The notes: generated by a model from the sequence alone, not told the origin. Positions 44,715 through 54,489 are shown, numbered from the stretch's first letter. The stretch: 64,000 nucleotides of DNA from G963668435 sp963668435 (GCA_963668435.2 CAXXSC010000008.1:434001-498000), one strand, 5' to 3'. Made by a program: numbers and translations.

Positions 44715-47700
44715 TCAGGGCAGCAGATCATTGAGGACTATGGATATATCACGGATTGAAAACGGCTTGCTGATGATGTCGCTGAAACCGTAACTGCTGT
44801 AATTGGCCATGACCGGATCGTTTGAATATCCGCTGGTAACAACACCCCTGACATCCCCATAGCGCTCAAGAAGTTCTTTCATGGTCTCCTGCCCACCCAT
44901 ACCGCCAGGAACGGTCAGGTCGAGAATAACAAGATCATACGGCTCTCCGTCTCCAAGCGCTTCACCATACCGGCGAATCGCCTCCGAACCGTCAGCCGTA
45001 AGATCGACAGTATTCCCCAATTCCTTCAATATCTGCTGAATCGTATTCTGCACCATGACATCATCATCCATAACGAGGATTTTGCCCGTTTTCAGTTTCT
45101 TGATCGTACCTTGCGCGATGGGTTTTGCCGGCTCCAGTGAGGACGCGGGGACATAAATCGAAAAACAACTGCCGACCCCAATTTCCGAATCAACTATTAT
45201 GGTTCCGCCATGCTGCCGCACAACAGAAAAAGCAGTCGTCAGCCCGAGACCGCTGCCACCTTCTTTCGTCGTGAAATAGGGATCGAATATCTTTGCGTTC
45301 TGATCATCGGGAATACCATGTCCGGCATCCTGCACGTCGATTCTCACATAACGGCCCGCCTTGAGCGGCAGGACATCATCAACCCTGACAATGATATTTT
45401 CAGCATTGACACATATTTCACCACCATCAGGCATAGCCTGGACCGCATTGATGAAAAGGTTATGCAAAACCTGGTGGAACTGCCCGCGATCGATATCGGC
45501 AGGCCACAGATTATCGGGGAAATTGTACGAGCAACTCGTTTTCGCTCCGCGTGTGCTGAATGTTGCCGATTCCGTGATGAGATCCTGCAGATAGGAGCAT
45601 TCCTTGACTGGCGCGCCCCCTTTTGAGAATGTCAGCAGCTGTTTGGTCAGACGTTTTGCCTGAACACAGGCGTTTTCGGCATCATCGAGCAATTCCGAAT
45701 TATCGTCCGAGATATCCATACCGAGCTTTGCCAGCGAGATGTTACCAAGAATAACCGAAAGAATATTGTTGAAATCATGCGCTATCCCGCCGGCAAGAAT
45801 ACCGAGCGATTCAAGGCGGCTTGTTTTCGACCGTTCCTCCTCGAGCTGCACACGTTCGCTAAGATCAGTTATGAGAGCGAAAAATCCGCTGTAAGAGCCG
45901 TCATTATCAAAAAGCGAAGTGGCATTGATCTGAACCGGAAGGACGGCGCTGTCCTCCTTGACAAGACCAGCGTCGAGACTGATATGTTTCCTGTCCGTGA
46001 TTGAATTGAGCCCCGTATAGGCATCGCGATGAGTTGAAACGAGATAATCCATGAAATTGTGACCAATAATATCATCACGGCTGTAACCGAGTTTTTCACA
46101 GAGAGCCGTATTGACATCGCTTATGACAAACCCGGTGTCGACAGCGACATAGCCTTCAAGTGTTGACGTTATCAGTGTGCGGTATTTTTCCTCGTTCGCC
46201 TTTATTTTCTCCAAAAACAGGAGACTGCCAAGGGTATCGCCGATACGATGCCCGATTTCGAGGAACAGACGTTTTTCCTCGACATCCCACTCACGAATAT
46301 AAGAACACTGATGCAGCCCCAGAAGCCAGGGCTTGCCGGTCCGGGGATACAACGCAAGCACCATCTCCGATTTCACACCGTGAACGTTGGATATCGGAAC
46401 AAGAGTTATATCAGAGTCAAGGTTATGGGCAAAAGGCAGATCACGCTCAAGAGCATTGCGGCACAGACGTGCGATCTCAGCCGTCATGGGATATGAAGTG
46501 TCAGCGGCCAAAGCGCCGGGATACTCGTCCTTTGTGACTTCAATAGGCACCGACCATGATTCAGCATCGGGATCGCAGGGAAAAAGAAGCCAGACCCGGT
46601 CGCACCGAAAAATATCCAGCATCTCCTGCAGTGCATTCTGCATGCTGACATCAAGATCGGTCGATGAATGGAATGCACGGTCGACTTTTCCCATATTTTC
46701 GAGAAAACTGATGTATTTTAGGCGTTCTTCCGCTATTTCACGCCTGCTTGAAACATCCCGTGTATTGAATACCACGCCATCTACGCCCTGAATATGACAG
46801 AGATTCGTCAGGTTGGCATCGGCATATATCCATTTGCCTTCATGTGACAGCCAGCGGCTTTCATTTATAAACGCCGTTCCCCCGGGATCTTTGAGTAATT
46901 TGGAAAAAACCTCATGCACTGTTTGAAAATCATCCGGATGCAGGAAATCGACAATACATTTTCCGATAGCACCGGCAGGTTCATAACCAAACACATCTTT
47001 TACCGAGGGGCTGATGGATTTAATGACACTATCAGGTGTCATAATTCCCACCACATCGGAGGTTCCCTCAAAAATAGCACGATACATGCTTTCACTTTTT
47101 TTCAAAGCTTCTTCGAAACGTTTCCGCTCGGTTATATCAACGACACTGACAAGCACTCTCCTGCAGGTATCGTCACGGTAGGGAAATGTCATCCTGTATA
47201 AAATATCCATGTGCTGACCATCGAGTGTCATGGTTGATGTTTCGCACTCGAAAAACGGCTCGCTTTTCAGGTAGGCAGTCGCCCCACGACGAAAAGTTTC
47301 CACTTCCTCAGGCTGCAGGTTATCCCATAAATTTTCTAAGATTTGAGCTTTATCCTTCGCCCGGTAAAGCTCAACTGTTTTCTGGTTGATATCGATAAGC
47401 TTTATTTTTTTGAGAGCCTCCTGGACCATAGCCGGGTTGCTTTCCATGTATTCAGCCAGGTCAACAGTTATTCCTTTCATTTGCAACTGGAAATAATCAT
47501 CTGACTCCGCAACATCGTACTCCCACAAAGATACCGGCGCATGTTCGAAAAGCTGGTGATAGCGGTTCTCGTTATAGCGAGCCTCTGTCTCGGCAGCAAC
47601 CAGTGTACTGATATCTGTGGATGTCACGACAACATATTTGACACGTCCTTCGGGATCGAGAATCGGATAGGTGCTGACAAGAAGCCAATAACGCTTTTCC

Positions 47701-47990
47701 GTTCCGGGAATATCAATATAAATTGTAATATCATTGAGCGGAGCTGCATCTCTGATAGTCACTGCTACGGGATGCTCGTCATGAGGAATTGCCTTGCCAT
47801 CGGGATGGTAAAAGCCGACTCTTGAATTGGCTTCTATTTTATACCCGACAGCCTTGTCTCTTTGAATGGGCAACAGACGGCACGCTTCTTCATTGACAGC
47901 AACAATGCGTTCACTGCTGTCATAAACAATAACGGCGGCCTGTATTGAATCGAGGCATTCGAGGAGGTTCTCATCGATCAGAAACGCCAT
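44715..47990 (-). CDS. Cytoplasmic multi-PAS hybrid sensor histidine kinase
   Basis: A 1091-residue hybrid kinase with no membrane segment. Approximate order: PAS (10-130), PAS (140-290), PAS (300-420), GAF-like (430-600), PAS (605-725), HisKA with phospho-acceptor in G-G-I-A-H-D-F-N-N (about 740-800), HATPase with N-A-V-Q-A-M and G-x-G-L-G-L (840-955), and a receiver (970-1091) with M-D-D-D, the phosphorylated Asp in V-I-L-D-L-T, and a closing S-K-P-F. No output gene is adjacent, so it signals to an unlinked partner. It is convergent with the sulfatases, with only 11 bp between them. Sensing of a redox or small-molecule cue by the PAS/GAF array is inference. Confidence 0.95.
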   Translation of the reverse strand: MAFLIDENLLECLDSIQAAVIVYDSSERIVAVNEEACRLLPIQRDKAVGYKIEANSRVGFYHPDGKAIPHDEHPVAVTIRDAAPLNDITIYIDIPGTEKRYWLLVSTYPILDPEGRVKYVVVTSTDISTLVAAETEARYNENRYHQLFEHAPVSLWEYDVAESDDYFQLQMKGITVDLAEYMESNPAMVQEALKKIKLIDINQKTVELYRAKDKAQILENLWDNLQPEEVETFRRGATAYLKSEPFFECETSTMTLDGQHMDILYRMTFPYRDDTCRRVLVSVVDITERKRFEEALKKSESMYRAIFEGTSDVVGIMTPDSVIKSISPSVKDVFGYEPAGAIGKCIVDFLHPDDFQTVHEVFSKLLKDPGGTAFINESRWLSHEGKWIYADANLTNLCHIQGVDGVVFNTRDVSSRREIAEERLKYISFLENMGKVDRAFHSSTDLDVSMQNALQEMLDIFRCDRVWLLFPCDPDAESWSVPIEVTKDEYPGALAADTSYPMTAEIARLCRNALERDLPFAHNLDSDITLVPISNVHGVKSEMVLALYPRTGKPWLLGLHQCSYIREWDVEEKRLFLEIGHRIGDTLGSLLFLEKIKANEEKYRTLITSTLEGYVAVDTGFVISDVNTALCEKLGYSRDDIIGHNFMDYLVSTHRDAYTGLNSITDRKHISLDAGLVKEDSAVLPVQINATSLFDNDGSYSGFFALITDLSERVQLEEERSKTSRLESLGILAGGIAHDFNNILSVILGNISLAKLGMDISDDNSELLDDAENACVQAKRLTKQLLTFSKGGAPVKECSYLQDLITESATFSTRGAKTSCSYNFPDNLWPADIDRGQFHQVLHNLFINAVQAMPDGGEICVNAENIIVRVDDVLPLKAGRYVRIDVQDAGHGIPDDQNAKIFDPYFTTKEGGSGLGLTTAFSVVRQHGGTIIVDSEIGVGSCFSIYVPASSLEPAKPIAQGTIKKLKTGKILVMDDDVMVQNTIQQILKELGNTVDLTADGSEAIRRYGEALGDGEPYDLVILDLTVPGGMGGQETMKELLERYGDVRGVVTSGYSNDPVMANYSSYGFSDIISKPFSIRDISIVLNDLLP

Positions 47991-48225
47991 GTATGAAGCC
48001 TTTCAGTATATAAACAGCCCTTAATGAACTACCCCGCAGCATACTACCGGGCATCAACAGGAAAAAGCGACACCTTGTAGAAACAGGCTTCCGGAAACAG
48101 CCCTAAGGGATTTAAATCATCATTTTTAGCATTGAAAAACTTCAAAGCAAGCATAAACAAATATCTTATCAAAAAATAACACAATATTCAATATAATCAA
48201 AGAACTACTATCACATCTCACGATT

Positions 48226-49563
48226 TCAATAACCCGGAACAGGAATATCAGCCCGCATTTCCCTGTAAAAACGGTGTTTCATGTTGCCGAGCCAGGGCTC
48301 CGGATGCACTTCGTTCAGATCGATATCGACGTATGCAATTCCCGGACGTTCTTTCGCTTCCGCGAGCACTTCGCCCCAAGGGCCGTAAACAGCGCTTCTG
48401 TCGCTGTAGCTGGAACTGACAACGAAGACCTGGTTCTCGATTGCCCGGGCTTTCGTCAGGATTTCGTTACCGCCCCAGATCGGCATCAGAATGATCTCGG
48501 CACCCTGTATCGCAAGGGCCCGCGCCGGTTCGGCATACTGGTTATCCCAGCACACCATCATGCCGATCCTTCCGAAATCGGTATCGAACACAGGGTAAGA
48601 AGCACCGGGGGTCACTCCAGCCTCGATCTCCTCTCGCGGCAGCTGAACCTTGCGGTATTTGCCTTTGACCTTACCGTCACGGCCGATAAGCACAGACGTG
48701 TTATATATTGCATGGCCCTCACGTTCTCCAAGCGCCGCAACGATATACATGCCGTGTTCTTTGGCGACCTCGCCAAGCCGCTCTGTGCTCGCCCCTGGTA
48801 TGGTCTCCGCGATATCGGCATAGGCTTTGCCACGCACTCCGGCCAGATTGATCCATTCGCCGAGACAGATAATATCGCAGCCTGCACGGCCGGCTTCATC
48901 GGCGACAGCGGCAAATTCCTCCACACTCTCAGCGCTCGACGTGTTATCCCGCGGGAAACAGTTCGCAGTGGCAACACGGACAGTCCGTTTTGCCACCGGC
49001 GGCACCTTTTCGAGCCTGATACTGTCCCACCAGACTGTTCCCTGCGGATTCCAGCCAAGATAAAGCTCAATCTCCACACTGGAGGCATCCTCGGGCGCCT
49101 TGAACACACCTGTTACATGATGCCATTTCCCCTCGATTTCGCCATCGGGCACATAATCGGGACGTCCCGCCCTGCCGCCATCCGCCTTGCGCCAGTCCAG
49201 ACGGGCGACAATCGACACCCGCGGATTTGTAACCGTATCCTCGCAGTGAGCCGCACCGAAACTATAATATGATCCCGCCTCGACTTTCACCGTTTTCATC
49301 CAGCAGCCGTAAGCGGCATGATCGGAATTCCCGGATATCGCAAGACTGCCATCGCCGCCAAGGTTCGGTGTTTCGGCGACAAAAAAGCGCGGGCTGATCT
49401 CTTCCCGCTGACACCAGGTCGTCCAGCCTGAGCTTTTAACTGTCTGCTCGTCGGGGAAACTGTCGATCTCGAACACAACCTCAGCGAAAGCCACTGCGCC
49501 CAATAGAGTCATCAACAGAAACGCCGCAATCGTGAAACACAGCCGCATCAAATTTCTTTTCAT
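48226..49563 (-). CDS. Exported carbon-nitrogen hydrolase (nitrilase superfamily) with N-terminal sandwich
   Basis: A 445-residue protein with a Sec signal (about 5-27, cleavage A-F-A-E). Residues about 28-190 form a jelly-roll, carbohydrate-binding-like domain (A-A-Y-G-C-W-M-K-T, V-E-I-E-L-Y-L-G-W-N). Residues about 195-440 are a nitrilase-superfamily hydrolase with the complete triad: Glu in C-L-G-E-W, Lys in K-Y-R-K-V-Q-L-P, Cys in M-M-V-C-W-D. It cleaves an amide or carbamoyl bond, but exported members with a lectin-like front domain are uncommon; an amino-sugar or acyl-amide substrate is conceivable. It lies upstream of the kinase on the same strand and 30 bp after the Gfo/Idh-like gene. 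Confidence 0.9.
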   Translation of the reverse strand: MKRNLMRLCFTIAAFLLMTLLGAVAFAEVVFEIDSFPDEQTVKSSGWTTWCQREEISPRFFVAETPNLGGDGSLAISGNSDHAAYGCWMKTVKVEAGSYYSFGAAHCEDTVTNPRVSIVARLDWRKADGGRAGRPDYVPDGEIEGKWHHVTGVFKAPEDASSVEIELYLGWNPQGTVWWDSIRLEKVPPVAKRTVRVATANCFPRDNTSSAESVEEFAAVADEAGRAGCDIICLGEWINLAGVRGKAYADIAETIPGASTERLGEVAKEHGMYIVAALGEREGHAIYNTSVLIGRDGKVKGKYRKVQLPREEIEAGVTPGASYPVFDTDFGRIGMMVCWDNQYAEPARALAIQGAEIILMPIWGGNEILTKARAIENQVFVVSSSYSDRSAVYGPWGEVLAEAKERPGIAYVDIDLNEVHPEPWLGNMKHRFYREMRADIPVPGY

Positions 49564-49592
49564 GCCGGTCCGTCCTTTCCAAATGCTTTGAG

Positions 49593-50711
49593 TCAGCTGA
49601 AGAATCCGTCAGGGTATTCAACCGTATTTTTGTCGCTCGGCACACGGTAATCGTCCTCGAGGTCGCTCAGGGCGACAGGTTGCCCCCCCATTTCCAGATG
49701 GGACTTGAAACCGGCGATAAACATGGCGGTCTTTTCGAGCACATGATTGTGATCCTGCGGCATATCACCACGTTCTATCATGCGCTGGAACTCGAGTAGC
49801 GGCGGCAGGAAATAATACTGGTAGCGGTGCTCGGCGTCACCACCGAGATACCAGAGGCTCTGCTCGGCCGTTCCCTTGTCACAGACAACTTTGACCCAGG
49901 AATTGGAATCGTGGTCGCTGCTGTTGTTGAGCGTCGCATAAAACGGTTCGCCACCGTCACGCCCTTTATACAGAATTGCCCAGGCATCCCAGCCGCGCTC
50001 GTAAATACTCTCGACCTTACGGCTGACTGCCACGCTCTCAACACCGACACCTATCATTGCGGCAATGATCCAGACCCCGTGCACATCATGGGTTACCTCG
50101 TATGACGAGTTGAACGCCGAAACAGCACGGATTCCCGGCCCCCACTCCTCAACCTTGCGGCGCATGGCATAGACTTCCTTGCAGTATTCCCAGCCGGAGG
50201 CGGTCATGAACGGCGTGCCGTATCTCTTCGACATTTCGATAATGCGTTTCGCCCTTCCCACACTGGAGGTGAACGGCCGGTTGAACAGGATAGGGACACC
50301 AGCCTTGAGATAGGGCTCCGCCAGCTCCGGGAACACATCCGCGTTCCGCATGTCGGATATAATGACACCATCGACCTTATCCGTCATACTGTCGAAGTTT
50401 TTCACCGGCTCGGTGCCGAACTGATCGCAGAATGTTTCGACTCGATCGGGATCGAGATCCCACATGTGGGTAAGCTCCATGCCGGTCATTCGTGTCGGTG
50501 TAAATTTGCCGCCGCGCATGGGAACGCAGTTGATCATAGGCCCCCATATATTGGGCATGTGATGGTGGGTCGGATGGCAGGTAATTACGCCGATTTTGAG
50601 AAGCTTCCCACCTCGCTTCCCCTGATTCTGAGCGTGTGCCATGCCGCCAGTCAATGCCGAAACCGACGCCGCTGCCGCCGTTCCGATGAAATGCCGTCTT
50701 GAATTACTCAT
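49593..50711 (-). CDS. Tat-exported Gfo/Idh/MocA-like protein with eroded motifs
   Basis: A 372-residue protein beginning at the ATG at 50711 behind a GGGGGG box, with a twin-arginine signal (M-S-N-S-R-R-H-F-I-G-T-A). Overall pattern and length match Gfo/Idh/MocA oxidoreductases (K-I-G-V-I strand, D-L-D-P-D-R-V-E-T-F, D-G-V-I-I-S-D, Y-L-K-A-G-V-P-I-L-F). However, the G-x-G-x-x-G nucleotide loop after the first strand reads T-C-H-P-T-H-H-H, and the E-K-P motif with the catalytic Lys reads N-R-P. It may bind a sugar without redox chemistry, or use a tightly bound cofactor differently. The next gene downstream is the exported nitrilase, 29 bp away, so they are probably co-transcribed. Confidence 0.87.
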   Translation of the reverse strand: MSNSRRHFIGTAAAASVSALTGGMAHAQNQGKRGGKLLKIGVITCHPTHHHMPNIWGPMINCVPMRGGKFTPTRMTGMELTHMWDLDPDRVETFCDQFGTEPVKNFDSMTDKVDGVIISDMRNADVFPELAEPYLKAGVPILFNRPFTSSVGRAKRIIEMSKRYGTPFMTASGWEYCKEVYAMRRKVEEWGPGIRAVSAFNSSYEVTHDVHGVWIIAAMIGVGVESVAVSRKVESIYERGWDAWAILYKGRDGGEPFYATLNNSSDHDSNSWVKVVCDKGTAEQSLWYLGGDAEHRYQYYFLPPLLEFQRMIERGDMPQDHNHVLEKTAMFIAGFKSHLEMGGQPVALSDLEDDYRVPSDKNTVEYPDGFFS

Positions 50712-50840
50712 ATCCCCCCCATATTGTCCGTTTGCATTAACAGAACTTTGCAATACTGATAGGTAAGCACGGCACCATCAAGAGTCAAAACATTTTTACA
50801 TAATCCGCGGCAAATGTAAGTATCGACAGCGACAAAAAAA

Positions 50841-50869
50841 AGCCCTTTCCTGTCTGACAGGAAAGGGCT
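50841..50869 (-). terminator. Rho-independent terminator of the NlpC/P60 gene
   Basis: A near-perfect palindrome (14-bp arms 50841-50854 and 50856-50869) is followed on the minus strand by a run of eight T. It begins 24 bp after the peptidase stop. Confidence 0.92.
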
Positions 50870-50892
50870 CTTCGTCAAAATAATAATCTTTG

Positions 50893-52305
50893 TCACGGCT
50901 TGAAATGAGTGATCTCGGTCCAGCCACCAATATTGGAACCACCGGAAAGCTCGGTATCGTTGACATTGACACGGCGGAAATGATAGGTCGTATCATCGAC
51001 CTTGTAAGAATAGCCGCCCTGATGGATCACGTAATAACTGCCATCGACCTCGCCAAGGTACATATTGATATGACCGGCATCACCAACAAGGCAGATGCCC
51101 GGTTCTGCATTGGCGAGAAGTTCGTATTTCTTCTCCTTGGGTGTCTTCCGCGGGAAAGCGACAACATGATCGGTGGCGTGAAGCTCGAATGAGGTCCAGC
51201 GTCCGGTCTTGATACCGAAAGTCCTGAGAACCTCCCTGAGTGAGCCGCAGCAATCAAACTCGTTGTTGGAGTCCGCCCAGCCGTAGGGACGGTACAGAAG
51301 GTTGAACATGGTCGTGATCGCGTTCGCCTGTGTCAGCGGCTGGTAGCCCTTGCTGACCTTGGCGTCCGGTTTGACCCATGCCGACACTGTTCCGAACGAG
51401 CCGTCAGGCTCGCGGACAGGCATCATGACATTGTAGCCTTTCGAGTCGGCTTTCTTGAGCTGGACACTGGAGCCGATCATCATGTAATTGAGGAAACGCT
51501 CGAAATTGCTGTCGCTATAGACGGGAACATTGTAATCGAGCGAAACAAGGATATCCTTGCTGTCGAGATATTTCTGAAGTTCACCGGCAGAACCGAAAGC
51601 CACGTTCTCGGCAAGAATCCAGCCGAATGCGATCTCACTTCTGACATACAGCCAGTCACCTTCTGGAGAGCTGTGAAGGACCGCGACCGGACTTCCCATA
51701 TCCACTGCGGTCGACTGGAAACCATCGAGCCAGGACCTCGGATGACCGAAACCGGGTTTCATTGTAGGGACCGCACGGTTGAGCGTATGTTTAACCAGGA
51801 TTCCGTATTTCGGTTTGACCGTAGCGGGAATGTTATCCTTGTCCATCGCGGCGATAAGAGCGTTGACATCATCCTCATCGTATTTCATCTGACGGAGACC
51901 GTATTTCGTGCGTCCAGTCAGGAGCTTTATATGAGCTTCGAAAAGCACCTTGAGACTGTCTCCGGGAAACGACTTTATCTCGAGAGGGTTATCGATATTG
52001 TACTGCAAACCAAGGCCCAGTTTCGATGCGATGACACGGTCGATGGAATAATCATCGCCATTGATATCCTTGATTGTCGGCGGCAGCGAACTGTTGCGCT
52101 CGTTAAGTTTCTCGATCTGGGCCGGTGTCATGACCACACGATCAGGATTGTCGAGGCGATTGATCCAGAAAGATGCATGTTGCATTTCCTCTGTCGTGTT
52201 GGGCACAACCCTGGGCGCATTGTCCCAATTATCGTCTCGTTGAGCATGAACAGTGCTCGACAGCATAACAGCCACGATAAATACGATCATTCGCATTTGG
52301 TTCAT
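50893..52305 (-). CDS. Exported NlpC/P60 peptidase with SH3b domains
   Basis: A 470-residue exported protein (Sec signal about 5-21, cleavage at V-H-A-Q). It follows the order of YkfC-like murein peptidases: an N-terminal stabilising region (about 40-160), SH3b-like modules (about 165-330, with W-L-Y-V-R and F-G-W-I), and a C-terminal NlpC/P60 papain fold. Catalytic residues: Cys in N-E-F-D-C-C-G-S-L, His in G-D-A-G-H-I-N-M-Y, and a further H in V-I-H-Q-G-G. Such enzymes cut gamma-D-Glu-diaminopimelate bonds in peptidoglycan fragments during recycling. It has its own promoter and a strong terminator. Confidence 0.92.
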   Translation of the reverse strand: MNQMRMIVFIVAVMLSSTVHAQRDDNWDNAPRVVPNTTEEMQHASFWINRLDNPDRVVMTPAQIEKLNERNSSLPPTIKDINGDDYSIDRVIASKLGLGLQYNIDNPLEIKSFPGDSLKVLFEAHIKLLTGRTKYGLRQMKYDEDDVNALIAAMDKDNIPATVKPKYGILVKHTLNRAVPTMKPGFGHPRSWLDGFQSTAVDMGSPVAVLHSSPEGDWLYVRSEIAFGWILAENVAFGSAGELQKYLDSKDILVSLDYNVPVYSDSNFERFLNYMMIGSSVQLKKADSKGYNVMMPVREPDGSFGTVSAWVKPDAKVSKGYQPLTQANAITTMFNLLYRPYGWADSNNEFDCCGSLREVLRTFGIKTGRWTSFELHATDHVVAFPRKTPKEKKYELLANAEPGICLVGDAGHINMYLGEVDGSYYVIHQGGYSYKVDDTTYHFRRVNVNDTELSGGSNIGGWTEITHFKP

Positions 52306-52660
52306 AATATTGAGCCTTTCTCAGTGCGTGGTCTATAAATTGATTATAAAAAATACGTTCTTGCCTGTTATACGTAATCACAAATACTTTAGTTTCATTA
52401 TTTCCACGAAAAAACAAATATAAAAAAAAACTTCGACCTCCAAAAGTTCTTATTGCAGGATTTGACAGTGTTTTTAGAAATTATACAGAATTCCTACCGG
52501 AATTACAGGTTTATGTCTCGCTAAAAAGGCTTTCGGATATTGGGTTTGCCTTTTATATTCAAAAAAGATGATATCCTTGATAATAATGCAAATAAATGAA
52601 ACCTGAAATGCCTTGTTTCGTATGAATATAGAAGGCGTTAAAATAAAATCCGAGGGGGAT
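52306..52660. other. 355-bp AT-rich divergent intergenic region
   Basis: No convincing coding sequence is seen between the NlpC/P60 gene (minus) and the polyferredoxin gene (plus). It is markedly AT-rich with a poly-A tract near 52423-52431. It contains the minus-strand promoter listed separately and, on the plus strand, a TTGACA at 52462-52467 whose only good -10 partner (TATACA) is 14 bp away, too close for a normal promoter. Confidence 0.6.
52343..52371 (-). promoter_or_regulatory. Candidate promoter of the NlpC/P60 gene
   Basis: On the minus strand a consensus TATAAT (52343-52348) has ATAACA (52366-52371) 17 bp upstream; the start codon is about 37 bp downstream. Confidence 0.55.
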
Positions 52661-54343
52661 ATGGGAAATAAGAACGGTCGTTCATCGTTATCGGCACGGA
52701 TACGTCCGGCTATTCAGATCCTTTTTCTTGCGTTTTTTCTGTTCATTTTTCTGAAATTGACCTATCCGCTCGATGATCATATCGGGAAAAACTTTTTCTT
52801 CAATCTTGACCCACTGATCGTACTGGCCCTCGTATTGAGCGGAAGTGCCGTGCTCACCGCACTGTTCGCATCATTAATAACTATTGTAGCCAGTGTCGTG
52901 TTCGGCAGGGTTTTCTGCGGTTGGATATGCCCGCTGGGAACGATATACGACCTTTCCGCCCATATACTTCCGAAACGGAAAAAACAACCCGAGCCCGGTG
53001 CCGGACCCTACAAAAATTACAAATACTATTTTCTCACGTTCCTGCTGATCGGTTCGGTGCTGAGTTTCTCCGCGGCGCTGTTCTTCGATCCGCTTGTTTT
53101 CCTGTATAGAATATTTGCACTCAACATATTCCCGTCGGCAGTCTACCTGATCAATCTTGTCATGGACCTGATCAGACCGCTCGCTCTCAGAATGGGCATG
53201 ATGGAACTCTACATGTTCTCGCTCGAACAGCCGGTGTTCAACACCCTCGCCGTTCTCAACCTCATGCTTCTGACAGCAGTGATCGGGCTGATCGTGATTG
53301 AGCGCCGTTTCTGGTGCAGAAATCTCTGTCCGCTGGGCGCAATCCTCTCCCTCCTCTCCCGCTACTCTCTCTGGGGTAGAAAAGTCTCGAGCGAGTGCAT
53401 TCACTGCTCGAAATGTGTAAGGGAATGCCCCATGAACGCCATCGAAAAAGGCCATGAGGCCACCTCGACACGCGAGTGTATCCAGTGCCAGCGCTGTGAG
53501 ACAGCCTGCCCGGTCAACGCGATTTCATTCGGTTTCGGCGCGGAGAAGGAACAGCGTTTCGAGCTCAACCCCTCGCGGCGAAGCCTTGTATTTTCCGCTG
53601 TCGGCGGTATTTTTGCAGCTCTTGCAGCAGGAAGCGCCCGTGCAACAAAAACAACCTCGGAGTACCTGCTCCGACCGCCGGGATCACTGGTCGAGGATGA
53701 TTTCCTCGACGCCTGCCTTCGCTGTGGTGAATGCATGAAGGTCTGCCCGACCAACGCGCTTCAGCCGGCAAAACTCGAGGCCGGGATCGAGGGAATGTTC
53801 ACACCGGTACTGACACCGCGTGTCGGCGGCTGTGAGGAGCAGTGCAATCTCTGCGGACAGGTCTGCCCCACCGGTGCAATCAGGAAACTCCCCATCGAGG
53901 AAAAGCAGTATGTGGTTATCGGCAACGCCACCATCGACCGCAAGCTTTGTATCGCGTGGGAACAGCTCAAGGTCTGTCTTATCTGTGACGAGGTCTGTCC
54001 TTTCGATGCCATCGAGTTCAAGATGGTCACCGACGAAAAAGGCACATTACAGCGGCCATTCGTCGTCGAGGACAAGTGTGTCGGCTGCGGCCAGTGTGAA
54101 AATGGCTGTCCGGTCAAAGGCGAGGCTGCGATAAGGGTATTGCCTGTCAACGAGGTACGTAAAAACGAGGGCAGCTATATCACGGAGCGGGTGCGCCAGA
54201 TGCGCGAGGTCAATGACGAGGGTGTCGATTTCTACAACGAGATCGACGGCGGCGCGGGAAGCTCGGGTGAGCAGCCTCTCATGCCCTGGGAGCAGCAGGG
54301 CTCGGAAACCGAGGGCGATCTGCCTCCCGGTTTCGTGGAATGA
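52661..54343 (+). CDS. Membrane polyferredoxin, NapH-NapG-type fusion
   Basis: A 560-residue protein starting at the ATG at 52661 (GAGGGG before it). Residues 1-240 hold about five membrane helices with the two NapH/CcoG-type motifs C-G-W-I-C-P-L-G (near 86) and C-R-N-L-C-P-L-G-A (near 219). Two 4Fe-4S motifs follow (246-256, 273-283). Then an internal twin-arginine-like segment, P-S-R-R-S-L-V-F-S-A-V-G-G (306-307) with a hydrophobic stretch, leads into a NapG/MauM-like half with four more cysteine clusters. NapH and NapG normally are separate quinol-side and periplasmic-side electron carriers. The fusion should move electrons between the quinone pool and periplasmic redox proteins. It heads the block of exported redox genes. 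Confidence 0.92.
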   Translation: MGNKNGRSSLSARIRPAIQILFLAFFLFIFLKLTYPLDDHIGKNFFFNLDPLIVLALVLSGSAVLTALFASLITIVASVVFGRVFCGWICPLGTIYDLSAHILPKRKKQPEPGAGPYKNYKYYFLTFLLIGSVLSFSAALFFDPLVFLYRIFALNIFPSAVYLINLVMDLIRPLALRMGMMELYMFSLEQPVFNTLAVLNLMLLTAVIGLIVIERRFWCRNLCPLGAILSLLSRYSLWGRKVSSECIHCSKCVRECPMNAIEKGHEATSTRECIQCQRCETACPVNAISFGFGAEKEQRFELNPSRRSLVFSAVGGIFAALAAGSARATKTTSEYLLRPPGSLVEDDFLDACLRCGECMKVCPTNALQPAKLEAGIEGMFTPVLTPRVGGCEEQCNLCGQVCPTGAIRKLPIEEKQYVVIGNATIDRKLCIAWEQLKVCLICDEVCPFDAIEFKMVTDEKGTLQRPFVVEDKCVGCGQCENGCPVKGEAAIRVLPVNEVRKNEGSYITERVRQMREVNDEGVDFYNEIDGGAGSSGEQPLMPWEQQGSETEGDLPPGFVE

Positions 54344-54489
54344 CAAAATACGGCGAAAAGATTTCAGCTTTCACATATCGATCAATCAGGTTGACGGATA
54401 AGGTAAAAACAAAGCTGACTGTTTCACATTGAACGGCGGCTAAAATAGAAAGTTACAGACAATACTTTACGATTATTACGAGGTGCGAT

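Noticed and set aside
48001..48225. Possible small RNA or regulatory element upstream of the histidine kinase
   Set aside because: The stretch is AT-rich with only a weak TTGAA/TTCAA stem; no promoter or terminator pair could be supported.
52462..52487. TTGACA with TATACA upstream of the polyferredoxin gene
   Set aside because: The boxes are only 14 bp apart, which does not fit a sigma70 promoter; it was not annotated.
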